Shown piece after piece: positions 35,392 to 46,754 of a DNA stretch of 64,000 bases. Under the pieces are notes generated by a model. The model saw only the letters and a program-made list of their open reading frames with translations. It was not told the DNA's origin and ran no database searches. Position 1 is the stretch's first letter. Each line of letters starts with the position of its first letter. Both the position numbers and the translations under genes were made by a program. The DNA comes from CAWAND01 sp963807065 (GTDB lineage Bacteria; Chloroflexota; Anaerolineae; Anaerolineales; E44-bin32): assembly GCA_963807065.1 (NCBI GenBank), contig CAWDZQ010000004.1:1-64000 (forward strand). Reading direction: 5' to 3'.

Positions 35392-35685
35392 TCAGGCATG
35401 ACTTTTGCCTGCCAGGGCCTCAAGTGAGGCTCGCAAACGTTCCTTGTCGGCGGGGGTCAGCTCGATTTTCAGCGCTTGTGCAAGGCCGCCTTTCAGAGCT
35501 GCCTCCCAACAGGAAGGGTCGTCGTGCACATAGGCGCCGCGTCCCTGCGCCTTCCCCGTGGGATCCAACTGCGGCCCCTGCGGGGTGCGCACGATCCGAA
35601 TCAAGGATCGTTTATCCAATGTTTGCCGGCATCCCACACACGTCCTGTGTGGGGTCCGCCGGTGACGGGCGGGTCGGGGTGTCAA
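35392..35685 (-). CDS. ylxR: YlxR-like RNA-binding protein (DUF448)
   Basis: A small basic protein of 98 residues if started at TTG 35685. The diagnostic GRGAYVHDDPSCWEAALK block and the RTCVGCRQTLDKRSLIRIV start are present. A longer frame to a TTG at 35793 overlaps nusA by 62 bases and adds no family sequence; there is no ATG or GTG between. Position between nusA and infB is the standard one. Confidence 0.88.
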   Translation of the reverse strand: MTPRPARHRRTPHRTCVGCRQTLDKRSLIRIVRTPQGPQLDPTGKAQGRGAYVHDDPSCWEAALKGGLAQALKIELTPADKERLRASLEALAGKSHA

Positions 35686-35731
35686 GACGACAGGCTCTCG
35701 CTCGCTGGCTGCGCCGGGCTTCGGCGTCGGC

Positions 35732-37696
35732 CTAGAAACCCGGATCTTCCCATTCGTCCTGCCGACGGCTGGGCTTGCGTCGACGCCGGACAATCACCTC
35801 GCCAAGCTCCGGATCGAACTCCACGACCCGGCGGCGTTCTTTGCTCTTTTCCTTCTCCCCGCGCTCGTCCTCGTCTTCACCCTCCAGGTCTTCGAGCTCC
35901 TCGAACTCGCCTTCTTCTTCGTCCGAGATGCCAAGCCGTTCTTCCACGGCCTCGAAGACCTTCTCGATCTCGTCGCCTTCTACACCCTCGGCTTGCGTGG
36001 CTTCCGCCTCTGCCGGAGCTGCTTCGGCCAGTTCGGCCCCTTCGACAGCCGCTGCTTCGGCCGCCTCGGCCGCCACTTCGGCTTCTGCACCCTCGGCTGC
36101 CTCGCCTTCGGCGACCGCCTCGGGAACAACCGCTTCGGCCTCAGCTTCAACCACGGCCTCCACCTCGGCCTCAGGCATCTCTTCGGGTTCGGGCTCAGGC
36201 AAGGCATACGTCATTCCCAGCAACGTCTCGCGCATCTCTTCTATGGACTTGGGACCCACGCCGGGGAGGTTGCGGATCTCGTCGTGGTCAACCGCCAGCT
36301 GCTCGAGCACCTGGCCTGCCGTCGCGTAACCGGCTTCGGTAAGAAGGTTGACCACCCGGGTGGACAGCTCGGTGCCATCCAATTCGGTCTGATATGCGCC
36401 ATCTGGAATTTCCGAGCGAACCTCTTCCAACGCTTCCTGCCGCGCCTGGCGTTTGGCTTCCCGCCTGGCCTGGCCCTCGCCCTGGACGCGATCGACAAAC
36501 CCATTGAGGATCTGGTAGTCCTCGGGCGGAATCGGGCGGCCCTCGGATTTCTTAGCCAGGATGGACTCAACCTTGACCATCGCCTCGGTTTCCTTGGCGG
36601 CCATCTCGGCGTAGGCGCCATCCGACTGCAAAATGCGAAGGGAATCGCTGGCTGCCTCCGGAAGGCTCTTGATATCGATCCGCCATCCCGTCAGCCGGGC
36701 ACCCAAACGGGCGTTGACTCCGGCACGTCCGATAGCCAGGCTTAGTTGATCCTCCGGTACGACCACCATAGCGGTCTTGCCCCGATCGGGATCATCATCC
36801 AGGAAGACGCCCGACACGCGCGCCGGGCTGAGCGCCTTGGCGATGAAGGTGGCCGGATCCGAGTTCCACTCGATGACGTCAATCTTTTCATCGTTGAGAT
36901 CGCGCACAATGGATTGGATGCGCACCCCGCGTAGGCCAACGCAGGCCCCGACCGGGTCCACCCCATCAGCCAGGGCCGCCACGGCGACCTTGGCCCGTTT
37001 GCCGGCCTCGCGGGCGATGGCCTTGATTTCGACCAACCCCTGATTGATCTCCGGCACTTCCATCTCCAGCAAACGCCGGAGCATGTTGGGGTGAGTACGG
37101 GAGACAATGATCACCGGGCCGCGCGAAGATTTACGAACTTCAAGCACATACACTCGCACGCGATCTCGCACCCGGAAGTGCTCACCCGGGATCTGCTGGT
37201 TGCGGGGAAGGATCGCCTCCGCACGGCCCAGGCCGATGGTGACCGCTTGGGGCGTGATTGAATGCACCGTCCCGTGAACCATTTCGCCTTCGCGCTCGGC
37301 GAACTCGGCATACTGCGCCTCACGCTCGGCCTCACGCAGGCGCTGCAGAATGACCTGTTTGGCCGTTTGCGCCGCCACCCGCCCGAAGTCGCCGGGTGTC
37401 GACTCAACCATGACCATATCCCCCGGTTCGGCCTGCGGCTCGACCTGGCGGGCATCGGTCAGGGCAACTTCAGTCTGCTCGTTCTCCACCGAGTCGACGA
37501 CTTCCTTCTCAGCTAAGATCAGGACGCCCCCAGTTTCGAGATCGAGCTTGGCTTCGACTTCCTGCGCGCTGGAGGCATTCGCCGCCCGGCGGTACGCCGA
37601 AACCATGGCGGCTTCCAAGGCCTCCATGACCGTTTCACGGGACAGCCCGAAGCGCTCCGTGATCTCGTTGATCGCCAGTTTGAACTCGCTTTTCAT
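35732..37696 (-). CDS. nusA: Transcription termination/antitermination factor NusA with long acidic tail
   Basis: A 654-residue RNA-polymerase-binding factor. An N-terminal domain (1-125) is followed by S1 (about 130-200, EGEMVHGTVHSITPQAVTIGLG) and KH domains (about 205-345, including VGACVGLRGVRIQSIVRDL and LAIGRAGVNARLG). A helix-hairpin-helix module follows (LAVDHDEIRNLPGVGPKSIEEM). Beyond it comes a Glu/Ala-rich tail of about 150 residues ending in a short basic patch. The core is normal; the tail is an addition. It is first in the operon; rimP, usually upstream, is missing. Confidence 0.95.
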   Translation of the reverse strand: MKSEFKLAINEITERFGLSRETVMEALEAAMVSAYRRAANASSAQEVEAKLDLETGGVLILAEKEVVDSVENEQTEVALTDARQVEPQAEPGDMVMVESTPGDFGRVAAQTAKQVILQRLREAEREAQYAEFAEREGEMVHGTVHSITPQAVTIGLGRAEAILPRNQQIPGEHFRVRDRVRVYVLEVRKSSRGPVIIVSRTHPNMLRRLLEMEVPEINQGLVEIKAIAREAGKRAKVAVAALADGVDPVGACVGLRGVRIQSIVRDLNDEKIDVIEWNSDPATFIAKALSPARVSGVFLDDDPDRGKTAMVVVPEDQLSLAIGRAGVNARLGARLTGWRIDIKSLPEAASDSLRILQSDGAYAEMAAKETEAMVKVESILAKKSEGRPIPPEDYQILNGFVDRVQGEGQARREAKRQARQEALEEVRSEIPDGAYQTELDGTELSTRVVNLLTEAGYATAGQVLEQLAVDHDEIRNLPGVGPKSIEEMRETLLGMTYALPEPEPEEMPEAEVEAVVEAEAEAVVPEAVAEGEAAEGAEAEVAAEAAEAAAVEGAELAEAAPAEAEATQAEGVEGDEIEKVFEAVEERLGISDEEEGEFEELEDLEGEDEDERGEKEKSKERRRVVEFDPELGEVIVRRRRKPSRRQDEWEDPGF

Positions 37697-37716
37697 CTCT
37701 CCGTACTACCCTCATT

Positions 37717-37735
37717 AGGGCCCCGTCAGGGGCCT
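37717..37735 (-). promoter_or_regulatory. nusA leader hairpin 2
   Basis: On the minus strand AGGCCCC pairs with GGGGCCT-like sequence across loop TGAC, with the last pair near 37718. It ends about 20 bases before the nusA start and just before the GGAGAG ribosome-binding site. It could affect translation. Confidence 0.5.
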
Positions 37736-37746
37736 CATATACGCAG

Positions 37747-37769
37747 AAAAGTGGGGGAAACCCACTTTT
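37747..37769 (-). promoter_or_regulatory. nusA leader hairpin 1, terminator-like
   Basis: AAAAGTGGG pairs perfectly with CCCACTTTT across 5 bases. On the minus strand the T-run lies inside the stem and is followed by CTGCG. It lies 40-60 bases after the expected transcription start, where an attenuator would sit. Confidence 0.5.
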
Positions 37770-37815
37770 CGCCGCGGCCGCATATCCACAATAAGACCTA
37801 CCCTAGAACACATGC

Positions 37816-37844
37816 ATTCTAGCATACTCACATGCAGCGTGCAA
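37816..37844 (-). promoter_or_regulatory. nusA operon promoter
   Basis: Minus strand -35 TTGCAC (37844-37839), 17-base spacer, -10 TAGAAT (37821-37816). It predicts a leader of about 113 bases. Confidence 0.7.
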
Positions 37845-38003
37845 GAATGGAGCAGCTCGCCTGCCGGCGCGCTCCATGCGGCCCCCGGCTCCCACCGGCC
37901 TACCCCAGCCAAGGCCTGGTCATCATGGCCCGCTTGGCCTGCAGCAAGCACGACTTCCACGGCCCCGACTCCAAAGGCTCAAGGGCCAATCTGCGCCTCG
38001 AGT

Positions 38004-38032
38004 TTGACGCCCTTGGGCCCACCCCTTATGAT
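38004..38032 (+). promoter_or_regulatory. gyrA promoter
   Basis: -35 TTGACG (38004-38009), 17-base spacer, -10 TATGAT (38027-38032), about 48 bases before the gyrA ATG. AGGTGAGG-type ribosome-binding sequence follows. Confidence 0.7.
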
Positions 38033-38080
38033 ACCGCCATCGTGAGCACATCCCCGAAGCGCACCAGATGAGGTGAGGTC

Positions 38081-40699
<2,619 letters not shown>

Positions 40700-40778
40700 G
40701 GTCGTTCCTCCAAGGGGGTGCAGAGCTTGACGGTGCGATGGGTATGGTTTCCCGCCTGTCCCGGCCCGGTGCCGGGTG

Positions 40779-41245
40779 CTAGCCGATTCGCTCCAAGGTC
40801 AGGATCCGGGTGACGGCCTCGCCCTCCCAGGACGTCGTGGGCAGAGTGATCTGAAGGCGATCGTCCTCGACGGTCAGGGTCCGTGCGACTTCCATGCCCA
40901 CATCGTCGGGAATCAGCGCTCCTCCCGGACGATGGATGACCTCACCGGTCGCCGGGTCGACCGAGCAGGATCCGAAGTAGGCGTCGTACCCCCCACGGCG
41001 GCGGTGTTGTTCTGACCGCTTAGGGCCGCCCGGGGCGAGGGGACCTCCGACCGATCGCGTTTCATGAACTGCGCAGCAAGATGCTCGGGCGTGTAGGTCA
41101 GGATCCCGAGCGGATCCGCTCCGAGGGTCGGATCGACCCGTCGTGATCCATCCTCGGCGAAATCTTCCCGCGTCAGCAACCACCACACGCCGATCATCCG
41201 GTCCGCAAGCTCATCTTGTGTACCGACCCGCTCGTTCACATCCAT
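40779..41245 (-). CDS. Lipocalin-like protein, one frameshift in a G-run
   Basis: Two frames together encode a lipocalin-like beta-barrel domain of about 155 residues. From ATG 41245 the chain reads ELADRMIGVWWLLTREDF, GILTYTPEHLAAQFMKRDR and on to about 41000. From there another frame continues YDAYFGSCSVDPATGEVIHR to the stop at 40779. Adding one G to the GGGGGG run near 41000 joins them exactly (VGGYDAYFG). The role is unknown; the family resembles small ligand-binding or uncharacterised barrels. A palindromic site lies 106 bases upstream. Confidence 0.65.
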
Positions 41246-41350
41246 CTCGAACGCGACCTCCTGCCGAACGTTACCGGGACACCCGCCCTTCTCCAGGCCG
41301 GGGATTCGACGCAACGTGCAGCTGCATCGAGGTCAGACGCATGATTGGAC

Positions 41351-41368
41351 TTGTGGCAGATTTCACAA
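41351..41368. promoter_or_regulatory. CRP/FNR-like palindrome, site 3 (one mismatch)
   Basis: TTGTGG-CAGATT-TCACAA, one mismatch from the perfect repeat. It lies 106 bases upstream of the lipocalin-like start and 12 bases past the end of the first M23 gene. Confidence 0.5.
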
Positions 41369-41379
41369 ATCGTTCGCTC

Positions 41380-42855
41380 TCACTGGCCGGGCGGGGTGTA
41401 GATGATCCGATTCTCGCGACTGGTACAGGTACAGGCCTGGATCACGTTGGAAGCCTTGGACAGGGTGCCCTGGTAGGCGGTATCACCGGCTTGGGCCACC
41501 CAACCGTCCAGCGTGAACGGCAACACGCCGCCCGCAGGCAGCCACTCGCCGTTGTAGCGACGGGCGACATGCACGTGGGTGCCCGTCGCAATGCCTCCTT
41601 CACAGGAGGGGTGGCCGAGCTCGTCCCCCTGCTTGACGTCGGCGCCAACTGCAATACGGTCATTGGTGGCCATGTGAAAGAAGATCAGCACCCAACCGGT
41701 GCGATCGTCGCCATCGCCATCCAGATCGAGCACCACCAGGGCTTCTTCACTGCGAGTGATCACGCCGTCCACTGGCGCGGCCACCCACTCGCTGGACACG
41801 GCACACCCCCCCTCGGCCGCCGGCGGGGCGAAATCCAACGCCCCAAACGGGCGGCTCTCACCCCAGGTCGGATGGGGACCGCCGGTAAAGTCCCAAACCC
41901 TGTTGGGTAGAAACGGCAAGCTGATTCGAGGCTGTTCGAGATTGGCCGGGATAAAATCCACGGCTCGCGCAAACGGGTCACCCCATAGGTCAATGTACGT
42001 GGCATACAAACCGTCCGGGCTGGTGTCGTGCTCGAACACTTGCAGGTTGTCCAAGGCGGCGAACAGGCGCATCACGGCGACCGACCCAGCATTCTGCCAT
42101 GGGTCGGGCCGGACGATGTAGCCATCGGTCGTCTCAAACTCCCGCAAGCTCCCGCTCCGCCATCCATAGTAGCCATTGTTGAGCTCCTCGGCTGCCCAGT
42201 TCAGTTGGCGGTAAACCCCTTGATCCAGCGAACTGTGGTAGCCGAGCGGGTAGGTCTGCTGAGTGTCCGATGGAAAGGGATCGGAAAGAGCCTGGGCCCG
42301 ATACTCTAGCAACGCCAGCAGCAGGCGGGGATTGATGGAGTAGTTCTCAGCCACGATCCCTACCGCATCCCACGCCTTCCGCTCTCGTCCGAAGGCATAT
42401 TCGGTCACGCCGGAGAGGAAGCCCGGTCGCTTCAGGATCTCCTCACGAAGGTCAAATCCGACCGATGCAGGCCCATTGACCAATTCGCTGTCGGGGATGA
42501 TCTTGAACGGGGTCCCGGTGAGCGGCAGGTTGTAGGCGGGGATCTGCATCGGGTAGCCCGGCGGCAAGGTGGTGGCCGAAGCCGGAACCGCCGGATTGGC
42601 AGCCAGGATTTCGTCCACGGACGTGTTGAAGTGTGAAGCCAGGGCCGGGAGCGTGTCGCCGGTTTGGGCAGCGTAGTCCACCAGGCTGCCAGGCGCGATC
42701 AGCGTGCGGGTGGGAAGTGGCGTGGGCCCGCCATCAAGGGTCGAGATGGCTGGCGCCTCGGTTGGCGGCGCCACCTCCGGCCCTAGAGGCGCACAGGCAG
42801 TGGTGAGGAGCACGACGGCCAGGCAGGCCCCAATCGGCGTTCGAAAGATCTTCAT
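41380..42855 (-). CDS. LysM and M23-peptidase lipoprotein (paralogue 1)
   Basis: A 491-residue exported lipoprotein. The signal peptide ends AVVLLTTAC, followed by a Thr/Pro linker, a LysM domain (about 58-110, VDYAAQTGDTLPALASHFN), a middle domain found only in the three paralogues here (about 118-325), and a C-terminal LytM/M23 domain (about 330-475). The M23 metal ligands fit as His and Asp in GGPHPTWGESRPFGALDF and the HxH pair in GTHVHVARR. It may cut cell-wall peptides or related polymers. Its ATG directly follows the TAA of paralogue 2. Confidence 0.85.
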   Translation of the reverse strand: MKIFRTPIGACLAVVLLTTACAPLGPEVAPPTEAPAISTLDGGPTPLPTRTLIAPGSLVDYAAQTGDTLPALASHFNTSVDEILAANPAVPASATTLPPGYPMQIPAYNLPLTGTPFKIIPDSELVNGPASVGFDLREEILKRPGFLSGVTEYAFGRERKAWDAVGIVAENYSINPRLLLALLEYRAQALSDPFPSDTQQTYPLGYHSSLDQGVYRQLNWAAEELNNGYYGWRSGSLREFETTDGYIVRPDPWQNAGSVAVMRLFAALDNLQVFEHDTSPDGLYATYIDLWGDPFARAVDFIPANLEQPRISLPFLPNRVWDFTGGPHPTWGESRPFGALDFAPPAAEGGCAVSSEWVAAPVDGVITRSEEALVVLDLDGDGDDRTGWVLIFFHMATNDRIAVGADVKQGDELGHPSCEGGIATGTHVHVARRYNGEWLPAGGVLPFTLDGWVAQAGDTAYQGTLSKASNVIQACTCTSRENRIIYTPPGQ

Positions 42856-44445
42856 TTAGCGAGAAATCAGAGTCTGTCGTGAAGCACAAGTGCAGGCCAG
42901 AACTGTCTGGCCGTCCTTCACCAGTTCTCCTTGGTAGGCCTTGGTCCCGGCATGCGCAACCCAACCGCTGAGATCGAATGGCAAGGGGCCGTCAGCCAGG
43001 ATCCATTCCCCATTGTACTTGCGGACCAGGTGGAGGTGGGTGCCTGTGGCGATTCCCCCCTCGCAGGACGGGTGTCCGATCAGGTCACCCTGCTCGACAA
43101 AGGTCCCCTGCGCCACCCGCCCCTGAGCGGCAATGTGCAGGTAGATCAGATCCCAGCCTGTTTGCTCTCGCCCATCCCCGTCCAAATCCAGCACGACCAC
43201 CCCGCCTCCGCTGCGGACCACCAGTCCGGGGGCGGAGGCCACCGCCCAATCCTCAGAGACCGCGCAACCGGCAACGCTGGTGGACGGGGCAAAGTCAAGC
43301 GCCGCCCAGGCCGATTCGCGTTCCCAGGCGCCATGCGGTCCGCCGGTGAAAGCCCAGACATGGCCAGGAAGGAAGGGCAGGGTCATCGGCGGCTGCTCAA
43401 GGCCCGGCTCAAACAAAGGATGCATGTACTGCCATGGATCTCCAAACAGCTTCTTGTAGGTGGCGATGAACCCATTCGGGCTCAGCGCCAATGCCCAGTC
43501 GCGCGGAGAGAGCGTGTCGGCGAAGTAGTACTGCAAGGCGACCGTGCCTGCGTCCAACTCCGGTGCCAGACGGACGGTGCTCTCATCCCTGAACGCGAGC
43601 TCGGTCAACCGGCCGGCTCGCCAGTTGTAGTAGCCCTTGCCAAGTTCGTTCGAAAGCCAGGAGAGCTGTTGGTATAGGCCCCTGAATTGGAGGTCCGTGT
43701 TGTCTATCGGGTAATTGAAGGCATCACCGCTCGGGCGCGTGGGGTCGGTAACCCAGTGGGATTTGTACTCCAGGATGGCCAGGAGCAGCCGGGGATTGAC
43801 CGAATTATCCCGGGCGGCGATCGCCAGCACCTCGGGCCCCGTCCGCCAGCGCAGGCCAACGTACTCGTGGTAACTGGCCAAGAAGCCGCCTTGGGCTTGG
43901 GCAAACGCCGCTACATCGAAGTCGACCGCGTGGGGGGAGAAGACCATTTCACTGTCCGGGATGAGCAGGTCCGACGGACCCGTGGCCCCGAGCCGGCGCG
44001 GGATGAGCAGAATGGTATCCGGGGCAATGAGCGTATCAGCGCTAGGCAGCGACGCCCCCGAAGCGGATATATCGGAGACCAGCACACCGAAGCGCACGGC
44101 GACGGCCCGCAGGGTGTCCCCCGGTTGGGCGTTGTAGACGATCGTGTCGGGCTGGTTGTTGGATGAGGCCGTCGGTGTGGCCGGGGGCGTGGGGGAGGCC
44201 GGCGCTTCCGGCGTAGCGGGGGTGACGGTGGCCGTGGGTACGTCTGTCGGCGACGTCGTGGCAGTGAAGAGCGGAGTCGCGGATATGGGAGGGGCCTGCG
44301 TGGGAGCCGCCGTCTGTATGGGATCCGTCTCGGCCACGATCTGTGTCACAGGGATGTCGGAGCGAGCGCAGGCTAGCGTAGCCAAGAGAACGGCCATCGC
44401 CGGCAGGAGCAAGGGCCCAGGGGACCGTGATCGGCGGCGGGTCAT
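42856..44445 (-). CDS. LysM and M23-peptidase lipoprotein (paralogue 2)
   Basis: A 529-residue paralogue from ATG 44445. The signal peptide ends AVLLATLAC, and a long Thr/Pro/Ala linker follows. LysM is VYNAQPGDTLRAVAVRFGV. The shared middle domain contains LLLAILEYKSHWVTDPT and YQQLSWLSNELGKGYYNWR. The M23 domain has GGPHGAWERESAWAALDF and GTHLHLVRK. The upstream frame to 44514 is not needed because the signal peptide starts at 44445. It is 7 bases after paralogue 3. Confidence 0.85.
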   Translation of the reverse strand: MTRRRSRSPGPLLLPAMAVLLATLACARSDIPVTQIVAETDPIQTAAPTQAPPISATPLFTATTSPTDVPTATVTPATPEAPASPTPPATPTASSNNQPDTIVYNAQPGDTLRAVAVRFGVLVSDISASGASLPSADTLIAPDTILLIPRRLGATGPSDLLIPDSEMVFSPHAVDFDVAAFAQAQGGFLASYHEYVGLRWRTGPEVLAIAARDNSVNPRLLLAILEYKSHWVTDPTRPSGDAFNYPIDNTDLQFRGLYQQLSWLSNELGKGYYNWRAGRLTELAFRDESTVRLAPELDAGTVALQYYFADTLSPRDWALALSPNGFIATYKKLFGDPWQYMHPLFEPGLEQPPMTLPFLPGHVWAFTGGPHGAWERESAWAALDFAPSTSVAGCAVSEDWAVASAPGLVVRSGGGVVVLDLDGDGREQTGWDLIYLHIAAQGRVAQGTFVEQGDLIGHPSCEGGIATGTHLHLVRKYNGEWILADGPLPFDLSGWVAHAGTKAYQGELVKDGQTVLACTCASRQTLISR

Positions 44446-44452
44446 GAATGCT

Positions 44453-46045
44453 TCAACGTGAAATCTGGTTGTCTGGCCCCCGGCAAGCGCACGCCTCCAG
44501 GCTGACGTTTCCACGAGTCAGCGTTCCGTCGTATTGAACTCCGGTGCCGGCGGACGTCCAACCGTCGAGGTTGAAGGGGATGCCGCCGTCCGCCGAAATC
44601 CAAACGCCATTATACTTGCGGGCCAGATGCAGGTGCGTCCCGTCGGCGACACCGCCCTCACAAGACGGATGCCCCAGCCTCTGTCCGGCTTCAACCGTTT
44701 CCCCCTCCTGAACCCGGTCGCGAGATTCGACGTGCATGTAGAGCACCACCCATCCCGTCTGTTCGTTTCCATCCTGGTCCAGGTCTTCGAGGACTTCGCC
44801 ATTGCCGGTGCGAATGATCAGTCCCTCCGCCACGGCGGTCACCCAGGCGTTCGACTGCACGCATCCCAAGGCATCACCTGGCGGGGCAAAATCAAGGGCG
44901 GCCCATCCCGAGCCCGAGTCCCAGCCTCCGTGGGGCCCACTGGTAAAGGACCACGTCTGTCCGCTTTCGAGAGGCAGCTGCATGGCCGGCTGGCTCAGAT
45001 CATACGGAAGCATCGGCTCGATAGCCCAGTCGAAAGGATCGCCGAACAACGTTATGTACACCTTAATGAATCCGTCCGGCCCTACGACGTGCCGCCACTG
45101 CTGCACAGGGTAAATCTGGGCAAACATGTACTGCAGCCCGATGGTGGCGGCATTCACCCCTTCTCCAGCCGGCACAACCGACCCATCGCTGAACCCAATC
45201 GGACCCGCCCAGCCGGCCCGCCACAGGTAGAAGCCGGCATTCATCTGGTTAGCGGCCCACGATACCTGCGAGAACAACCCCTCCCAACCCGATCTTTGGT
45301 ACCCCATGGGGTACGCCGCTACCTCGGACGACACATGCCGCTGGGTGAGCCAGCTCCCCTGGTATTCGAGTAGGCCGAGCAGCAGTCGCGGGCTCACCGA
45401 GTACCTGTCCCCGACAAGTTGGATGATCTGCGCCCCGGAGAGAGATTGGCCCTCCACATCTTCGCTGTAATGCGCCAGCGCGCCGTCCCATTGTCGGATC
45501 ACTGAACCCACATCGAAGAAGACTTGGGAGGGTCCATTGACCAGTTCCGAATCGGGGATCAGCTTGTCGGCCGGGCCAGGTGGCTGGGGATCAGGAGCGG
45601 GAATCTGCAGGATCTGCCCCACGGGCAGGAAGTCCGGATTGAAAAGGCCGTTGGCCGCCATCAGATACGAGACGCCGACGCCAAATCGACCAGCGATTTG
45701 ATTGAGGGAATCCCCAGGCTGCACCACGTAGATCTCGGCCGAGGTTCGGATGGCAGGCGGCTCACGCAGGGGGTCGGGAGTTGGCGTGGGCCGGGCCTCT
45801 CCGGGGGCCAAGGTGGGCGGAAATATTCGCATCAGAGCTAATGGGGTGGGCGTGGCCGTCGGCGTGGCCGTTGGAAACGGGACGTCTCCCACCCACGGGT
45901 CGATCATCTTCCAGGCCACCTGCGTCGTGTCAGCTTTGACGCAGCTGACTTGCGCCACCACAATAGCCAGCGCCGCCAGCGCCATGCGCCAGCGGGAGGC
46001 CGGCAGCGGGCCGGACGCCGAATTTCGTTTTCGATCACCTACCAA
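44453..46045 (-). CDS. LysM and M23-peptidase lipoprotein (paralogue 3)
   Basis: A 530-residue paralogue and the first gene of the tandem set. The signal peptide ends LAIVVAQVSC, followed by TATPTATPTP linker. LysM is YVVQPGDSLNQIAGRFGVG near 107. The shared middle domain has LLLGLLEYQGSWLTQ and FSQVSWAANQMNAGFYLWR. The M23 domain has GGPHGGWDSGSGWAALDF and GTHLHLARK. All M23 ligand positions are kept in all three, so all may be active. Confidence 0.85.
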   Translation of the reverse strand: MVGDRKRNSASGPLPASRWRMALAALAIVVAQVSCVKADTTQVAWKMIDPWVGDVPFPTATPTATPTPLALMRIFPPTLAPGEARPTPTPDPLREPPAIRTSAEIYVVQPGDSLNQIAGRFGVGVSYLMAANGLFNPDFLPVGQILQIPAPDPQPPGPADKLIPDSELVNGPSQVFFDVGSVIRQWDGALAHYSEDVEGQSLSGAQIIQLVGDRYSVSPRLLLGLLEYQGSWLTQRHVSSEVAAYPMGYQRSGWEGLFSQVSWAANQMNAGFYLWRAGWAGPIGFSDGSVVPAGEGVNAATIGLQYMFAQIYPVQQWRHVVGPDGFIKVYITLFGDPFDWAIEPMLPYDLSQPAMQLPLESGQTWSFTSGPHGGWDSGSGWAALDFAPPGDALGCVQSNAWVTAVAEGLIIRTGNGEVLEDLDQDGNEQTGWVVLYMHVESRDRVQEGETVEAGQRLGHPSCEGGVADGTHLHLARKYNGVWISADGGIPFNLDGWTSAGTGVQYDGTLTRGNVSLEACACRGPDNQISR

Positions 46046-46250
46046 GGCACGCCTCCGGCCGCTTCACAAGATGGGTCGGGTGCTTGCCTTGCGGCTGACA
46101 TCCAACCACCGGGGCCAGCGTTTCAAGAAGCGTGCCATGCCGGCCCCAGGCCCAAGCAACTGTGCACTCTACCACAGGCGTTCTAGCCAAGGGTGAAGAC
46201 AAAGTTACGCAGCTGTTGGAAAGGCGGGAAGGGGAGCGAGGCGTCCCCCT

Positions 46251-46754
46251 TCAGAGTCGTTTCTCGAGCATAAAGGCCGGTTCGGAGACGAAGCGCATCT
46301 TGCCCTCGTGGTCTACGTAAGACCACTCGCCAGGATCCTGCGCAAACTCGCTGTAGCCCAAGCTCTGATAAAGGCGCATGGCGCGATGGTTGTCCCGGGC
46401 GACGGCTATGACGGCCCGCTCAAAGCCCTGGCCGCGCAGCACGGCTTCGGCCTCAAGGAGCAGCTGGGTGCCGATTCCCTGATTGCGAAATTCAGGGCGC
46501 ACGCGAAAGGCGTACAAATAGCCGGAGTGGGAGCCATCCGCAAGCTCGGCCCGTGCGCTGGTCAACTGGACGAAGACCTGACCGACGATCCGGCCTTCGA
46601 CGTCGGCCACCAGCAGCACCCGGCGGCCGCGGTTCGCCTCCGCCAAGGCATGGCGATACAGGCGTCGGAAATGCTGATAGCGCCCCTCCCATTCCAACTC
46701 GGGAAGATCCCGCTCATTGGCACGCCGTATGACAAGCCGCTCGCGCTCAACCAC
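46251..46754 (-). CDS. GNAT-family N-acetyltransferase
   Basis: A 167-residue acetyl-CoA-dependent transferase. The acetyl-CoA loop is VRPEFRNQGIGTQLLLEAEAVL; VARDNHRAMRLYQSLGY is the usual C-terminal motif. GTG 46754 overlaps the preceding gene by 8 bases; the ATG at 46823 would overlap by 77. The substrate (small molecule or protein N-terminus) is unknown. Confidence 0.85.
   Translation of the reverse strand: MVERERLVIRRANERDLPELEWEGRYQHFRRLYRHALAEANRGRRVLLVADVEGRIVGQVFVQLTSARAELADGSHSGYLYAFRVRPEFRNQGIGTQLLLEAEAVLRGQGFERAVIAVARDNHRAMRLYQSLGYSEFAQDPGEWSYVDHEGKMRFVSEPAFMLEKRL

Larger units (their letters stand above)
37697..38080. other. Divergent nusA-gyrA control region
   Basis: These 384 bases contain no gene. 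The minus strand carries the nusA promoter (37816-37844) and two leader hairpins (37747-37769 and 37717-37735). The plus strand carries the gyrA promoter (38004-38032). Other open frames here lack ribosome-binding sites and family similarity. Confidence 0.75.

Noticed and set aside
37715..37960. Possible rimP in front of nusA
   Set aside because: The 81-codon frame has no RimP features, and the region holds promoters and hairpins instead.
40913..41314. Independent 133-codon gene in the lipocalin-like region
   Set aside because: Its first half is the start of the lipocalin domain and its tail is out-of-frame sequence; one gene with a frameshift explains both frames better.
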